Shown in pieces: positions 1 through 9,979 of a DNA stretch of 64,000 nucleotides (position 1 is its first letter; every line of letters begins with the position of its first letter). The position numbers and the translations under genes were made by a program. The DNA comes from Flaveria trinervia. Lineage: Eukaryota > Streptophyta > Magnoliopsida > Asterales > Asteraceae. The DNA lies in NCBI GenBank assembly GCA_025506515.1, contig CM046452.1, positions 42,975,591 through 43,039,590 of the forward strand, in the 5' to 3' direction. A model generated the notes under the pieces. That model saw nothing but the letters and a program-made list of their open reading frames with translations. It did no database searches and was not told the DNA's origin.

Positions 1-1232
1 TTCAAGATGGCTTAAAAACAATTAGAACAGTGAAAGATTGTTTTAAAAGAATGTTACATGACATTTTTAGCAATAACCAAAGATATACTAAATATCACAA
101 GTTTTGTAAAGATAAAAATACCAAATGTTTAGGCCCGAATTGGGACGTATCAACACGATTGAATTCCACTTGTAACATATTTGAAAAGGAGATTGAACAA
201 AACAAAAGTTTAATAGCTTTTCATAATAGTTTGGTAAGTCGTGGAAAGGGAAATTCTTGCCATCCATCGGGTTGGGCCGCTATTGAAGAAGTAACAAAAA
301 TGCATCAAAATTTTAAAAACGCAACGTGTCTTTCCAGAGTTTATTATCTAACGAGTCTGTTAATACTTCACCAAATTTTTTAATGACTTCAAAATAAAAT
401 GAAATGTCGTGTAGGGGTAGACCTTATTCAAATATGATACCCCCAATGAAAGAAAAACTTATAAAGTATTTTAAAAAAATGCCTTCGGTTATTACATATG
501 CCACTACTTTAAACCCTTGTTTAAATTTGTCGGGGGTTGAAACTTTACTTGATAAAATTACTTTTAATTTGGATTTAGAAGTTGATAACCCAATGTATAG
601 TAAAACTTTAAAATCTACTTTTAACAAATAATTAAAAAAATTATGATGTTTATTTATTAAAATACGAGGAAACATCACAAATCCATGAGGCTTTAAGGCA
701 TGCGGCATATGCCGAAAGTTCGAATGATCCAATGTTTGATTTATATAATACTTTAAGGCATGAATGTAATAAACATCAATGTGGTAACACTCCGAGTAGT
801 GAACTCGGAAAGTATGGTATTAAAAACTTTTTATCCACCATGACTCCACAAGATTTTGATTTTTTGTCTTGTTCGCTTGGTGGAGAGGTAAGAAAGATCA
901 ATTCTCATCCTATCCACCATGGTCCGAGATTTACTAACCATCCAAGCTTCCACGGTAGCTTGGGAATTGCTTTTTCTGTAAGTGGCAGGGTTATATCAAT
1001 AAGACGAACTCGACTCACTCCATAAGTGGTTGAAATGTCAATTTGCTTGAAAGATTATTTGGATGTTGCGAAAAGAGTACAAGACAAACACTCACTTAAA
1101 AGAGAACTGGAATACAAAGCAGAATTATATGAGGACGAGGTAGAGAGCGGATTGACACCCGGAATGACCAATGATGAAGCGACATATGATGACTACCTTC
1201 GTAACAGTTCCTGTTCTGGTGGCGAAGAATAA
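1..1232 (+). pseudogene. hAT transposase (zf-BED/RICESLEEPER type), broken C-terminal half
   Basis: Transposases of this family bind element ends and cut with an RNase H-like DDE core. Visible here are the mid-protein region around VKDCFKRML (from about 30), a piece around FDLYNTLRHECNKHQCG (732 on) and the C-terminal dimerisation region, whose ending FSVSGRVISIRRTRLTP (about 975-1023) is the usual hAT signature and is better kept here than in copy B. The reading frame is split into at least five pieces by small indels (near 55, 150, 190, 320 and 870) and stops, so no full protein can be made. It corresponds base by base to 20554-21810. The family call is secure; whether every indel is real is not. 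Confidence 0.82.
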
Positions 1233-1834
1233 ACGTACAAATATGTAACAGAAGGACGAAGAAGTAAATACGCTAAATGTTTAGTTTTTAAAAACTATTA
1301 TTGAAACTTGTATGTTGTTAAAATTGTATAAATGTTTTATATAATTCACTTTTATTATATAACTCACTTTGAGTCTTTGATTAATTTTATAAATATTTTA
1401 ATATACATCTTTAATATATAATAATATGATTATATATTTTATAAAAAAAATTGTATAAATAATATAATATAAAAAAATAATTATTATATAAATAAAAAAA
1501 TAATTATAACAAAAAAGTGTATAAATTAATATATATATATATAATATATATATATATAATATATATATATTAACCCAAAATTTTAAATATTATTTGAATT
1601 TGAAAAAAATAATTATTATATGAATTAAAAAAACCCGAACCTGTTTGGACCCAAACCGGTTTTCAAACCGACCCAAACCGGTTTAGTAGGGTGGATTTTT
1701 TTCAGTATTGAAACCGGATTCAACCCGAACTGGTTTAGAGCCAAACCGGTTTCGACCGGAGTTGACCAAACCGGTTTCGATTTGGACCCCAAACCGGTTT
1801 CGGTTTGGGTTTAAACCCGGTTTGTACATGTCTA
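1..1834 (+). mobile_element. hAT DNA transposon, copy A (3' part only)
   Basis: This is the 3' portion of a hAT-superfamily element whose fuller copy lies at 19288-22358. Base 1 matches base 20554 of that copy, and the two run in parallel to the same terminus. The right end carries the terminal motif TGTACATGTCTA (1823-1834), which inverted (TAGACATGTACA) fits the plant hAT end pattern. It is followed by GGTGGGAG, the same 8-bp sequence that flanks copy B. The left end lies outside the window. Because the host flank after the element (1843-2335) is also shared with copy B, this is a duplicated segment and not a second insertion. Confidence 0.85.
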
Positions 1835-1842
1835 GGTGGGAG
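1620..1842 (+). repeat. hAT right subterminal repeats, terminus and TSD (copy A)
   Basis: About 200 bp before the terminus are dense with AACCGGTT/AAACCGG motifs (for example 1656-1664, 1675-1683, 1743-1751, 1769-1777, 1793-1800). The motif is palindromic, and clusters of this kind at hAT ends serve as transposase-binding sites in other hAT elements. The element ends at 1834, followed by GGTGGGAG (1835-1842). Confidence 0.75.
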
Positions 1843-2335
1843 TAGGATGAGGTGGAATTTTAATAAAAATATAAATGGTAACATGGTCAATTTACGCCTA
1901 CTTAACGACCACTTGACGCAGTGATGGAAAATCTTAGTTTTTTTCAAACCTTAGTAGTAAACCTGTAATTTTTCAATTTTAGAAAAAAAATGTGAAATTT
2001 AAGCAAACCTCATGAAAGATCCGTGTAATTTACTCTAAATTTAATTATAAATATAAAATATAATTATAAAGTTAAGAAAATAAATAATTTAAAAAAGATA
2101 ACAATGAGGAAAATTGGGACGACACCATATAAGACGGAGAAAATCAAGGGAAAATGATAAAAGCTGACGTGGCACTAATGCGTCACCAGGAGAACAACAT
2201 GAAAAATAGAACAACTATCAGTGGTCATGGTTAAAGAAAAATAAAAGAATATACATTAACCCCATCTCGACACACTTCCAACTCCTCTTGGTATCTCTCC
2301 GCCCATCCTCTCTTATCTGTCATTGTCTCTAGTCA
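1843..2335. repeat. Duplicated host flank, shared with 22367-22858
   Basis: This non-coding sequence follows the hAT terminus in both copies with only scattered differences, so the duplication extends about 490 bp beyond the transposon. The match stops abruptly at AGTCA (2331-2335). Here the next base starts a truncated copia LTR, while copy B continues with unrelated host sequence. No ORF of note is seen. Confidence 0.85.
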
Positions 2336-2578
2336 GGGATAGTCGATCAAGTATAATTCCAGACGAACCCTAGCCGTCCAGAAACCTTCCAAATCGTTCT
2401 CCAAGTTCATAGAACACATTAGATCGATTCCTTATCGATTTCTAACGTTAGTATCAATCCTTGATTGATTCTTCGTGTGTTCTCACAGATTGGATCGCCA
2501 ATCAAATAGGATTCCGCACTATTTGATCTGGTATACACGTGATCTCTAGGTATTTTAGTCGAATACCAGGTCCTAACA
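2336..2578 (+). repeat. 5' LTR of copia element 1, 5'-truncated
   Basis: It matches 13891-14130 of the 3' LTR almost base for base and ends in the same CCAGGTCCTAACA. The first 516 bp of the LTR (most of U3, including the TATA box and inverted-repeat array) are absent, so this copy has lost its own promoter. The truncation point coincides with the end of the hAT-flank duplication. Confidence 0.9.
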
Positions 2579-2580
2579 AG

Positions 2581-2592
2581 TGGTATCAGAGC
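2581..2592 (+). other. Primer-binding site, element 1
   Basis: TGGTATCAGAGC two bases after the LTR is the standard plant copia/gypsy sequence complementary to the 3' end of initiator tRNA-Met, which primes minus-strand synthesis. Confidence 0.92.
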
Positions 2593-2804
2593 TATTGGCT
2601 CGTGATTACGTGTTGATCAATCAAGATTGCATAAAGTTTGTGTTTTTACACTAAAAACGCAATCTTTGGCATCAAAAGTGATCTTGGAAGTTCCCTGCTC
2701 ATCGACGTTTGGTTTCTACGGACTTAGGCGATTAGAACTTGTGAAATTTCGAATTTTTACGGCTGAAAACCGTCAAACCTAGAAATTTTCGCAAAACAGC
2801 AGCT

Positions 2805-3035
2805 TCAATCGCACGACTGACTCATTCGTACGACTGGACTCCATTCGCATTGCTCATACGCACGATTGGACCTAGTCACAACTTCAGTCGGCCGATTGAA
2901 CCGTTCGTTCGCATAGCTCATACGCACCAGATTCATTCGCACGACTGAACCAATCGCCCAGTTCATTCGCACGATTGAACCAATCGCAGAGCTTATACGC
3001 ACGATTAGCTCATACGCATCCTTCAGTCGCATCAG
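2805..3035. repeat. Inverted-repeat motif array in the gag leader (family A)
   Basis: About 230 bp packed with half-sites of the form CA[AGT]TCG and CGA[ACT]TG, often paired around two bases into small palindromes such as CATTCGCACGACTG and CAGTCGGCCGATTG. Related CATACGCACG variants are interspersed. The same motif recurs at 9005-9275, 9650-9900, 13600-13855, 62930-63095 and 63600-63835, always inside family A elements. Confidence 0.85.
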
Positions 3036-3072
3036 TGAAAGTTTGTTTGATTAGATTATAAGTTTACTCATC

Positions 3073-5886
3073 ATGGAAGATCAGATGTCAGCCTTTACTG
3101 CTGGGAAGGACTCAAGGATACAGAATCTGTTGCTGCTTGAGAGTGAGGTGGGGAATCACAATAAACCACCAAAGCTCTTGACTTTAGATGAGTTTCCCCA
3201 CTGGAAACAACGTTTTGAGATCTACCTTAATGGAGTAGATCCTAATCTGTGGGAAGCCATTGAGATAGGTTATAGTACACCAGTGGGAGCTGATGGAGTT
3301 AAACTGACATTAAGCGGGATGACAGACGCACAGAAAGTAAAGTACAACAGAGAGAAAAGAGTTTATGCATTGATCACTCAGTCTATCCCCAAAGACATAT
3401 CCACCAGTATTCCGAAAACAAGCAGTCCAAGAAACTGTGGATGCGCTAGAGAAGAGATATGATGGTAATGCATCATTGAAGGCAATCAAGGCGAAGGAGT
3501 TAAAGAAGGAATTCGATAACTTCTCATCAATTGGTAATGAAAGTTTAGACGAAGTCATAGACAGATTCTACCACTTGATGAGCGAATTGCATACACATGG
3601 AGTGGCTACTACCATGGAAGAGAAAGTAAGCAACTTCCCAGACGGGTTGCCTGATAAGTGGGCTACATTCGTGTCTAACCTGAGACAGAATGGAATCCTT
3701 GTAAAGCTGGATATAAATGACTTCATTCTTAAATTGCGAGAAGAAGCACTAAGGATGAAGTATAGAGCTCAGAAGTCTTCGTACACACAAAATCCAGCTT
3801 TATACAACGCCACGCCTCAAACTAAGGCATCTGGAGCACCCCTCCAGACTGCTTTTGTGTCTAGCTCGTCAGGTCCCTCACATGTTTCTCCTTCTGGATC
3901 AGACACGTCTGGGTCATCATGTACCCATCATATTGGATCAGAAGCAAACGCTACCAAACTGAAGACCGAGAACTTCGGAAATGTGACCGTGGAAGTAGCA
4001 CGTGAGCATATGGATCTCTTAGCAGCAGTGGTTCATTCATATGATGGACTTGTTGCTGGGAAGATTGGAAACTGCCATCTGGCAGATGAGGACTACGAGC
4101 AGGTGGATATGATGGAGCTTGAAAGAATGGATATAATGTGGGCCTTAGCAAGTGCTGTTCGGAGGGCGAAGAAGTTTGTGAAAAAGACTGGACAGAACTT
4201 GGTTGCTACTAAGGACACCACCTTTGGCTTCGACAAGAGTAAAGTGACCTGCTTTAACTGCGGGGAGAAGGGGCACTTCAAACGAGAATGTGTCAAGCCA
4301 AAGAAGACGGGGAATAGGAACCCGTTCTCATCCTTTACTCGCCAGGACAAGCAACCCTCTAATTCTACTTTATCAAACAAGGACCCAAAAGCACTAACTG
4401 CTCATAATGATGAAGGACAGGATTGGAGTTTCAGGTTTGTCTCACCAGGAGAATCTAACATTGCCAGTGTTGAGGATATTGACGATGATTCTGCGAGTGA
4501 AGGTGATATAGCAGTTGAAATTGCAATGTCACATAGTGAAGAAACAACTGCAGCCGAGGTCAGTTACAAGCCAATTGAGGAAGCTTCCACATCAGAGACA
4601 GAAAAGCCAGAGTCAACAGAACCAGAATCATCTGATGCGGCACTGATGGCTAATACTTCTGAACCAACTCAGGTAAGTACCACTGACCAAATTTTTAATA
4701 ACCATGCTTGTTCTGATTGTGACACGTTTAGGAATAGCATAAATGAAAAATTTGTTAGGTTATTAGATCATAATGATAACTTAGTAAAAGATTTACGTCT
4801 GTGCACTGAGGCAAATAGAGTGCTAAAACAAAATGAGCATTGTTATAAAGAAAAGATAGACCTATTGACTAAGCAACTAGGGAAACCGAAGTAGTGGCTT
4901 TTAACCAAGCAAACGACATTAGGTATTATCTTAACTCCCTAGAAGACACTAAGAAACAAAGGGCAGTTTTAGAAGTCGAAGTTAATTCATTAAAACAGAA
5001 ACTGCATAGTTGGACTAGCTCGTCACACATAGTTCAACACTTAGTGAGAGAAAGGAATAACGGGGAGGGATTAGGCTACAAAGTGGTTCCACCACCAGCT
5101 GAGACCTTGATGAACACCAAGTCTAGACCAGTAAATAATAACCCCATCAAGGATCATGTGGTGACTACTCCTCTTGTTACTGATCCAGACACCTCATGTT
5201 CATCTACTGAATCTGGTAAGAAACAAAAGGAGGCCACTTCAAAGGCAAAGGGTAAATGGCCATGTGTTAACCTGGAAAATGAATTTGAAAAAGTTAATTT
5301 AAAGTCAGGGTCAAATAGAGTCAAATTAGAACCTAAAAGGACTTCAAATGTTACTTTTTCACATGCTTCAAGTCAAAAACCAGTTAACCAAAAGGGAAAA
5401 CAGGTTAAATCAGTAAAGTTTGTTACACCAGAGAAAACATCAAACATCCAAGAGTCAAAAGCTGAAGTGATTGATGTTACTAGAATGTCAACAAAGAAAG
5501 TCTACTCATAAAGTTGATAGCAGGTCATGCTACAACTGTGGAGAATGCGGACACATTGCTTCCGACTGTCATTTCTATCAGACACCTAGGAAGAAGATTG
5601 ATATTCTGGACTCTAAACTAGGCCTTCTAAGCGGAGTTCTGTAACTCCACCTAGAAGAGCTAGTGAATCTAAAGTCCAACCTGTAAGCCAGACGACTGTT
5701 TATCATAAACAGGCATTGCACAAATCTGGCTTATGGAAAGAAAAAATCACCCTCGTGTCTGATACTGATAACAAGAAGGAACCTGAGTTACCCTCACCTT
5801 CTAAGGGTCAATGGGTGGAGTTTATGATGTGTGATGCCTCTGGGAAACCCAAGACAGTCAAAGCTTGGGTTCCTAACCTAAACTGA
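3073..5886 (+). pseudogene. gag: Gag polyprotein of copia element 1 (two zinc knuckles), frame-broken
   Basis: Gag forms the particle and binds genomic RNA. The ATG at 3073 opens MEDQMSAFTAGKDSRIQNLL; the same start is seen in the second family A element at 63865. A gag-polypeptide (UBN2-like) region follows up to about 3800, then a zinc knuckle CX2CX4HX4C (CFNCGEKGHFKREC, 4250-4291), an acidic Ser/Thr-rich stretch, a heptad-like coiled coil (about 4720-5020) and a second knuckle (CYNCGECGHIASDC, 5528-5569). Gag ends at TGA 5884-5886 after a conserved AWVPN motif. Frame breaks occur near 3400-3440, near 4890 and near 5510, and further stops follow. Whether gag and pol were one or two translation units is discussed under the spacer entry. 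Confidence 0.88.
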
Positions 5887-5909
5887 TTCTTTTACTTTGT
5901 ATGTGCAGG
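5884..5909 (+). promoter_or_regulatory. gag stop followed by a 3' splice-site-like sequence before pol
   Basis: After the gag stop (5884-5886) comes a branch-point-like CTGAT, a T-rich tract and TATGTGCAG|G (acceptor AG at 5907-5908), after which pol opens in a different frame. The same order recurs at 43764-43787 and 60671-60693, with a decayed version near 54720. The stop-to-acceptor distances (25, 23, 22) do not preserve one frame, which argues against a fixed ribosomal frameshift and for splicing or independent expression. No transcript evidence is available here. Confidence 0.45.
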
Positions 5910-7432
5910 GTGTTCGATATAGTGCTGAGACTAACACGTGGATTATAGACAGCGGAGCATCCAGGCACATGACAGGAAATAGAGCCCTTTTATCTAACGT
6001 CAAACAAATAAAAGGAGGGCACGTTTCCTTTGCAGGAAACAAAGGAGGCTATATCACTGCTCAGGGAGAAGTAGGAAATCAGAAAGTTAAGTTTGATAAA
6101 GTGAACTACGTTCAACAACTTCAGAACAACTTACTTTCTGTTTCCCAAATCTGTGATAAAGGATTTAAAGTTGTCTTTGATAATCAGAAGTGTTACATGC
6201 TGAAGAAAGAATATATGATCCCAGGGGACCAAGTTCTGATGACTGCTTCAAGATATAAAGACCTGTATGTCTTGGATCTGTCAACAGCGGCCACAACGGA
6301 TCATGAGGTTCGGTGTTTCTTATCTAAAGCTACTGAGAGGGACTCCATCTCCTGGCATCGGAGAATGGGACACATAAGTCAACGGAAGATGAATCATTTG
6401 ATTCAGAAGGATTTAGTTAGAGGATTGAATGTCAAGAACTTCCAACTTCCTGACTTTTGTGTAGCTTGCAAGAAAGGCAAAAAGACAAAGAAGTCTCATA
6501 AGGAAAAGAAAGTTCATTCAATAGAACTTCCTCTTGAGCTTCTTCACATGGATCTGTTCGGTCCAGTTAGTACAAGGAGCATTGCAGGCGACGCGTACTG
6601 TATGTGGTCACTGATGACTACTCAAGGTTCACTTGGGTCATGTTTCTGAAATCAAAATCAGAAACTTTGGAGACCTTCAAGGAATTAGTAACCACACTAG
6701 AATCACTCTACAAGCTCAAAGTTCGACAAATATGCTCAGACAACGGGACAGAATTCAAGAATCAAGGGATGGAGGCATACTGCAAGGAAAAGGGAATTGT
6801 GCATCAATTCACTTCTGCCTACACACCTCAGATGAATGGCGTTGCTGAGAGAAAGAACAGGAGTTTGATAGAAACAGCCCGGACTATGCTGGCAGACTCG
6901 AAACTGCCTATCCATTCTAGAACGAGGCAGTGGCAAATGCATGCTATACACTGAACCGAGTCCTAATAGTCAAGTGCCACGGAAAGACATGTTATGAGCT
7001 ACTTCAAAGGCGCAAACCGAATTTGGAGTATCTTGAACCTTTTGGCGCACCGTGTACACTTCTGAAGAAGACACAAGAAGGAAAATTCAGCGAGAAGGCA
7101 GTTGAAGGAATTTTTCTAGGATACAACATACCGAACAAGCGAGTTTACAATAACTCAACGGGTCTTGTAGAAGTGTGGTGTAATGTCGACGTTCAGAGAT
7201 ATACCACACCACCTACAGGCAAAGGACCTGCATACTTCTTCGATTATCATGGATTCTTCAACTCCTTCAACATCCCTCTCTCTCCCTCGGATGATGAGTT
7301 AAAATTAATACTGATTTTCAACGTGCTGACCTCTATACAAAAGCCTTTGATAAACCACGTTTTCAATACTTACTAGAGGTCAACGGCGTTAAAAAGAAAA
7401 GTGAGATAATTCCTGATGAGAATGATGTGTAG
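5897..7432 (+). pseudogene. pol: Pol remnant of element 1: protease, integrase, RNase H tail; RT deleted
   Basis: The retropepsin active-site motif DSGA is at about 5947-5960. The GAG-pre-integrase HHCC region (WHRRMGH ... CVACKKGK) is at about 6350-6480. The integrase core has TDDYSRF, SDNGTEF and the E of NGVAERKN (about 6607-6860), so the DDE triad is readable. Frame breaks fall near 6600 and 6930. At about 7295-7315 the integrase C-terminal region jumps straight into the RNase H tail (ADLYTKAFDKPRFQYLL), ending at TAG 7430-7432. The RT (no YVDD) and most of RNase H are lost, roughly 2-3 kb against element 3. Integration function could at most be supplied in part. Confidence 0.88.
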
Positions 7433-9004
7433 TCCGACGTAGGTTCCGTTAATGTTTATGTTATTTTATGTTATCTGTTCTTTTCTTTTGTCTGTTATAC
7501 TTAAACTCATGTTATCTTGCTGTTTATTAAAATCCAAAAATAATTAAATCCAAAATGATTTTAGTATTTTAGGGGGAGAATATGTCAGCAAGTTAATATT
7601 AAAAAAAAAAAGAGGGAGAAGGGGTAACAAGCTGAAGTAAGGTAGATTGTGTCTGTGATACTGACTCAATACCTTTGGAATATGATAGTACACAGGAACA
7701 AATCAAGAGGGATTTTGAAATTTAAGGGTTGAAAAGATGCAAAAGTTCAAAGTATAAGTCTGTGTAGTCTAAGCAATATAAAAAGGGAAAATGATAGAAA
7801 ACTGGCAACTTCTAAGGTGACACAGGGAAAGTAGACTTAGAGGCTGCTAGACCACAAATGATATGTTGGTAGATTCAACACAATAGACAATTAGACCTGA
7901 TTGGTGATCTCAAGATCAAACTAAGTTGTTCAACTGACTGTGGGCTTCCATCTTATCACTGGTTAACACAATCAAATATATTCCAATAAGGGGTAATGAG
8001 CATTTAAATGCCACAAAAGTATGCGTATGACCATAATTAGAGCAAAGCAAAAAAAAATGAAAGACAAATGCAATAAAGCTAATGACTCAAGTTGTTGGTG
8101 CATATTGTGTCAAATAAAATAAGCTGCTCTAACAAGGAGATAGGTTGTGTGCCTCTCTGCTGTGCGATGGCACTGACCTGAGGATAAGCATAACCTAGAT
8201 ATTCTAGAATTCATTGTTGTTTGCCGCCTCTCTGCTGTGCGATGGCACTGACCTGAGGACAGGCTTCTCTTTGAAAGCTCTAAGAATAGTCTCTTCTTGT
8301 AATAATACCCGTAGACCGCTCAAAACCTCTGAGGAATGTTGATTACCATATAAGTGTGGGATCCACAAATGTTAGTTGAAATAATTAAACCTAAATCAGT
8401 CACCAGTCTGCGTCAAAAGTCTGTGTATGGATTTAAGTGGACAAACATACTGACAATCTCAGTGGCTACATTCTCAAGAGTTCAAATCAATGTGAAAATC
8501 TAGGAGTTTCAGTATGATTTCCTAAGTTGCTAACGACTCTGGATGAACACCGAGAATTTAAGCATCAAAGAGTTTTAATAATAAGTCCCAAAATGATTTG
8601 ATATTCCTGTATGATTCCAAAATTAAGTCAGTCCAGATATGATCAATCTAAGCTAAAGCTGTCTACTCCAAATCAAATCCCTTAGATTTCCATCTTAGGG
8701 TTTTATCTCTGACAAAAAGTCCAAACATAAACTTTAGTTGTGTAGTAAGTTTAAGTTCCTATGTTTATCTTTTAATTTGTGTGTCTGTCGGACTACATCA
8801 GGGAAATCAGAAGGGAATTAACTTACCTAAAAAGGGTCATGTCTGAGATGGCCACATGGTTTTCAAAATGTCAAAGGTCACGTCTGAAGTGACTGAATTG
8901 GTTAAGAGCTTACAATGTTATTATCAAAAGTGAAAAGGGTCTGAATAGTAAATGTTAAAAATGAATGTAAACTCACAAAGTGTGACCCATTCACACTAGT
9001 GGAT
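7433..9004. other. Long non-coding stretch between pol and aORF
   Basis: No ORF of note on either strand. It holds two G-rich purine tracts resembling the element's own PPT (AGGGGGAGAA at 7571-7580; GAGGGAGAAGGGG at about 7610-7622). It also has an exact 34-bp direct repeat (8151-8184 and 8226-8259, 75 bp apart), each copy with a small GTGC-GATG-GCAC hairpin. The rest is AT-rich with no feature I recognise. Confidence 0.6.
7571..7580 (+). other. Internal polypurine-tract-like site (candidate central PPT)
   Basis: TTTTAGGGGGAGAA just after pol closely resembles the 3' PPT next to the LTR (CCAAGGGGGAGTTTGT, about 13362-13377). Sirevirus-type copia elements have been described with several PPT-like tracts, and a second plus-strand primer site is one possible role. 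Similarity alone supports it. Confidence 0.4.
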
Positions 9005-9275
9005 CATGGTTATCGACCAACTATGCGAATGGTTTCCAATCGGCCGAATGGACATGAAATTGATCCATTCGACCGAATGGAAGGGGGAAATGAAACAGTA
9101 GACCGACTGAGGCTCAGTCGGTCAACTCAAGGGGCGAATGAAGGAGACTGAATGAGTCAGTGACCGACTGAGACTCAGTCGGCCGACTGAATGCGATTGA
9201 CTAGGCCAATCGTACGACTGAACCTCAGTCGCCCGATTGAACTGAGCGACTGAGGCCAGTCGGCCGAATGAACCT
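9005..9275. repeat. Inverted-repeat motif array upstream of the aORF (family A)
   Basis: It has the same half-site vocabulary as 2805-3035, with several clean palindromes (CCAATCGGCCGAATGG, CATTCGACCGAATG, CAGTCGGCCGACTG) and a GACTGAGNCTCAGTC variant. It ends about 9 bp before a TATA-like box. LTR arrays occupy the equivalent place before the LTR TATA box. Confidence 0.85.
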
Positions 9276-9283
9276 AAATTCAG

Positions 9284-9290
9284 TATTTAA
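9284..9290 (+). promoter_or_regulatory. TATA-like box, candidate internal promoter for the aORF
   Basis: CAGTATTTAAGGG follows the motif array and is followed by a pyrimidine/A-rich leader (CATCTCACTCATCACTCCC). In the LTR the order is also array, TATA (13862-13868), leader. The placement argues for an internal transcription start; no start site was measured. Confidence 0.5.
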
Positions 9291-9428
9291 GGGTCTGAGT
9301 CGATCGCATCTCACTCATCACTCCCAAAACACCCCGAATCGTGTTCATTACCGTTACCCTGTCGAAATTGCCACCGATTCTGATATACATTGCGGTTAAG
9401 ATTCTTACATTCCAGTGACGTTTTACAG

Positions 9429-9975
9429 GTACACTACTCCTTGAATCCTATCAAAATCAGTACATCACCGAACGACAATAGCAACATGTATTGAATCAAG
9501 AACCGAACTGTGAATTAACCTAATCGCCTATGTAAATGAAGCAAAACGTTAAAATTGAGTTTAATAGGTTATTAGTGACAAGTAGACGAGGCTAATGGAC
9601 CATTACACACTGTTAAAAGACTTAGATTGGTCAAGATTCGACCCACAGGCGATCGAACAGTGGGGCAAGCGACTGGTCATTCGAATGAACTCCAATCGCA
9701 CGATTGAACCTTGCGATTGGATCATTCGACCGACTGAACCACCCGAATGAGTCCAGTCGGCAGATTGAACTCAATCGCATATCTCAAACACCCGATTGAA
9801 CTCAATCGCATGCCTCAAACACCCGATTGAACTCAATCGCATGCCTCAAACAGGCGACTGACTTCAGTCGCATGATTCATTCGCACGAATGAATCAAAAT
9901 GACTGTCAACTTTACACTTAGAACAGAAGTATTCATGTCTTATGTATTAATAGTTCTATGTCTTGTGTGTTACAG
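9429..9975 (+). other. Candidate 5'-UTR intron before the aORF
   Basis: A donor-like CAG|GTACAC (GT at 9429-9430) and an acceptor-like GTGTGTTACAG|ATAA (AG at 9974-9975) bracket 547 bp. The acceptor lies 4 bp before the aORF ATG (9980). The putative intron has several ATGs that would otherwise precede the start, and it contains the 9650-9900 array. Motif-based only. Confidence 0.4.
9650..9900. repeat. Motif array with a 31-bp tandem repeat (family A)
   Basis: Further CA[AG]TCG/CGA[CT]TG half-sites. Inside it, a 31-bp unit containing CCGATTGAACTCAATCGCAT is repeated exactly at 9789-9819 and 9820-9850, with degenerate copies on either side (about 9761-9788 and 9851-9880). Each unit contains its own inverted repeat (CGATTGAACTCAATCG), so the tandem copies multiply the palindrome. 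Confidence 0.85.
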
Positions 9976-9979
9976 ATAA

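Noticed and set aside
2805..3032. Minus-strand frame of 75 codons with repeated VRMS/VRMN units
   Set aside because: It is a by-product of the CGACTG/CAGTCG inverted-repeat array; similar shadow frames appear at 13598-13843. No protein is supported.
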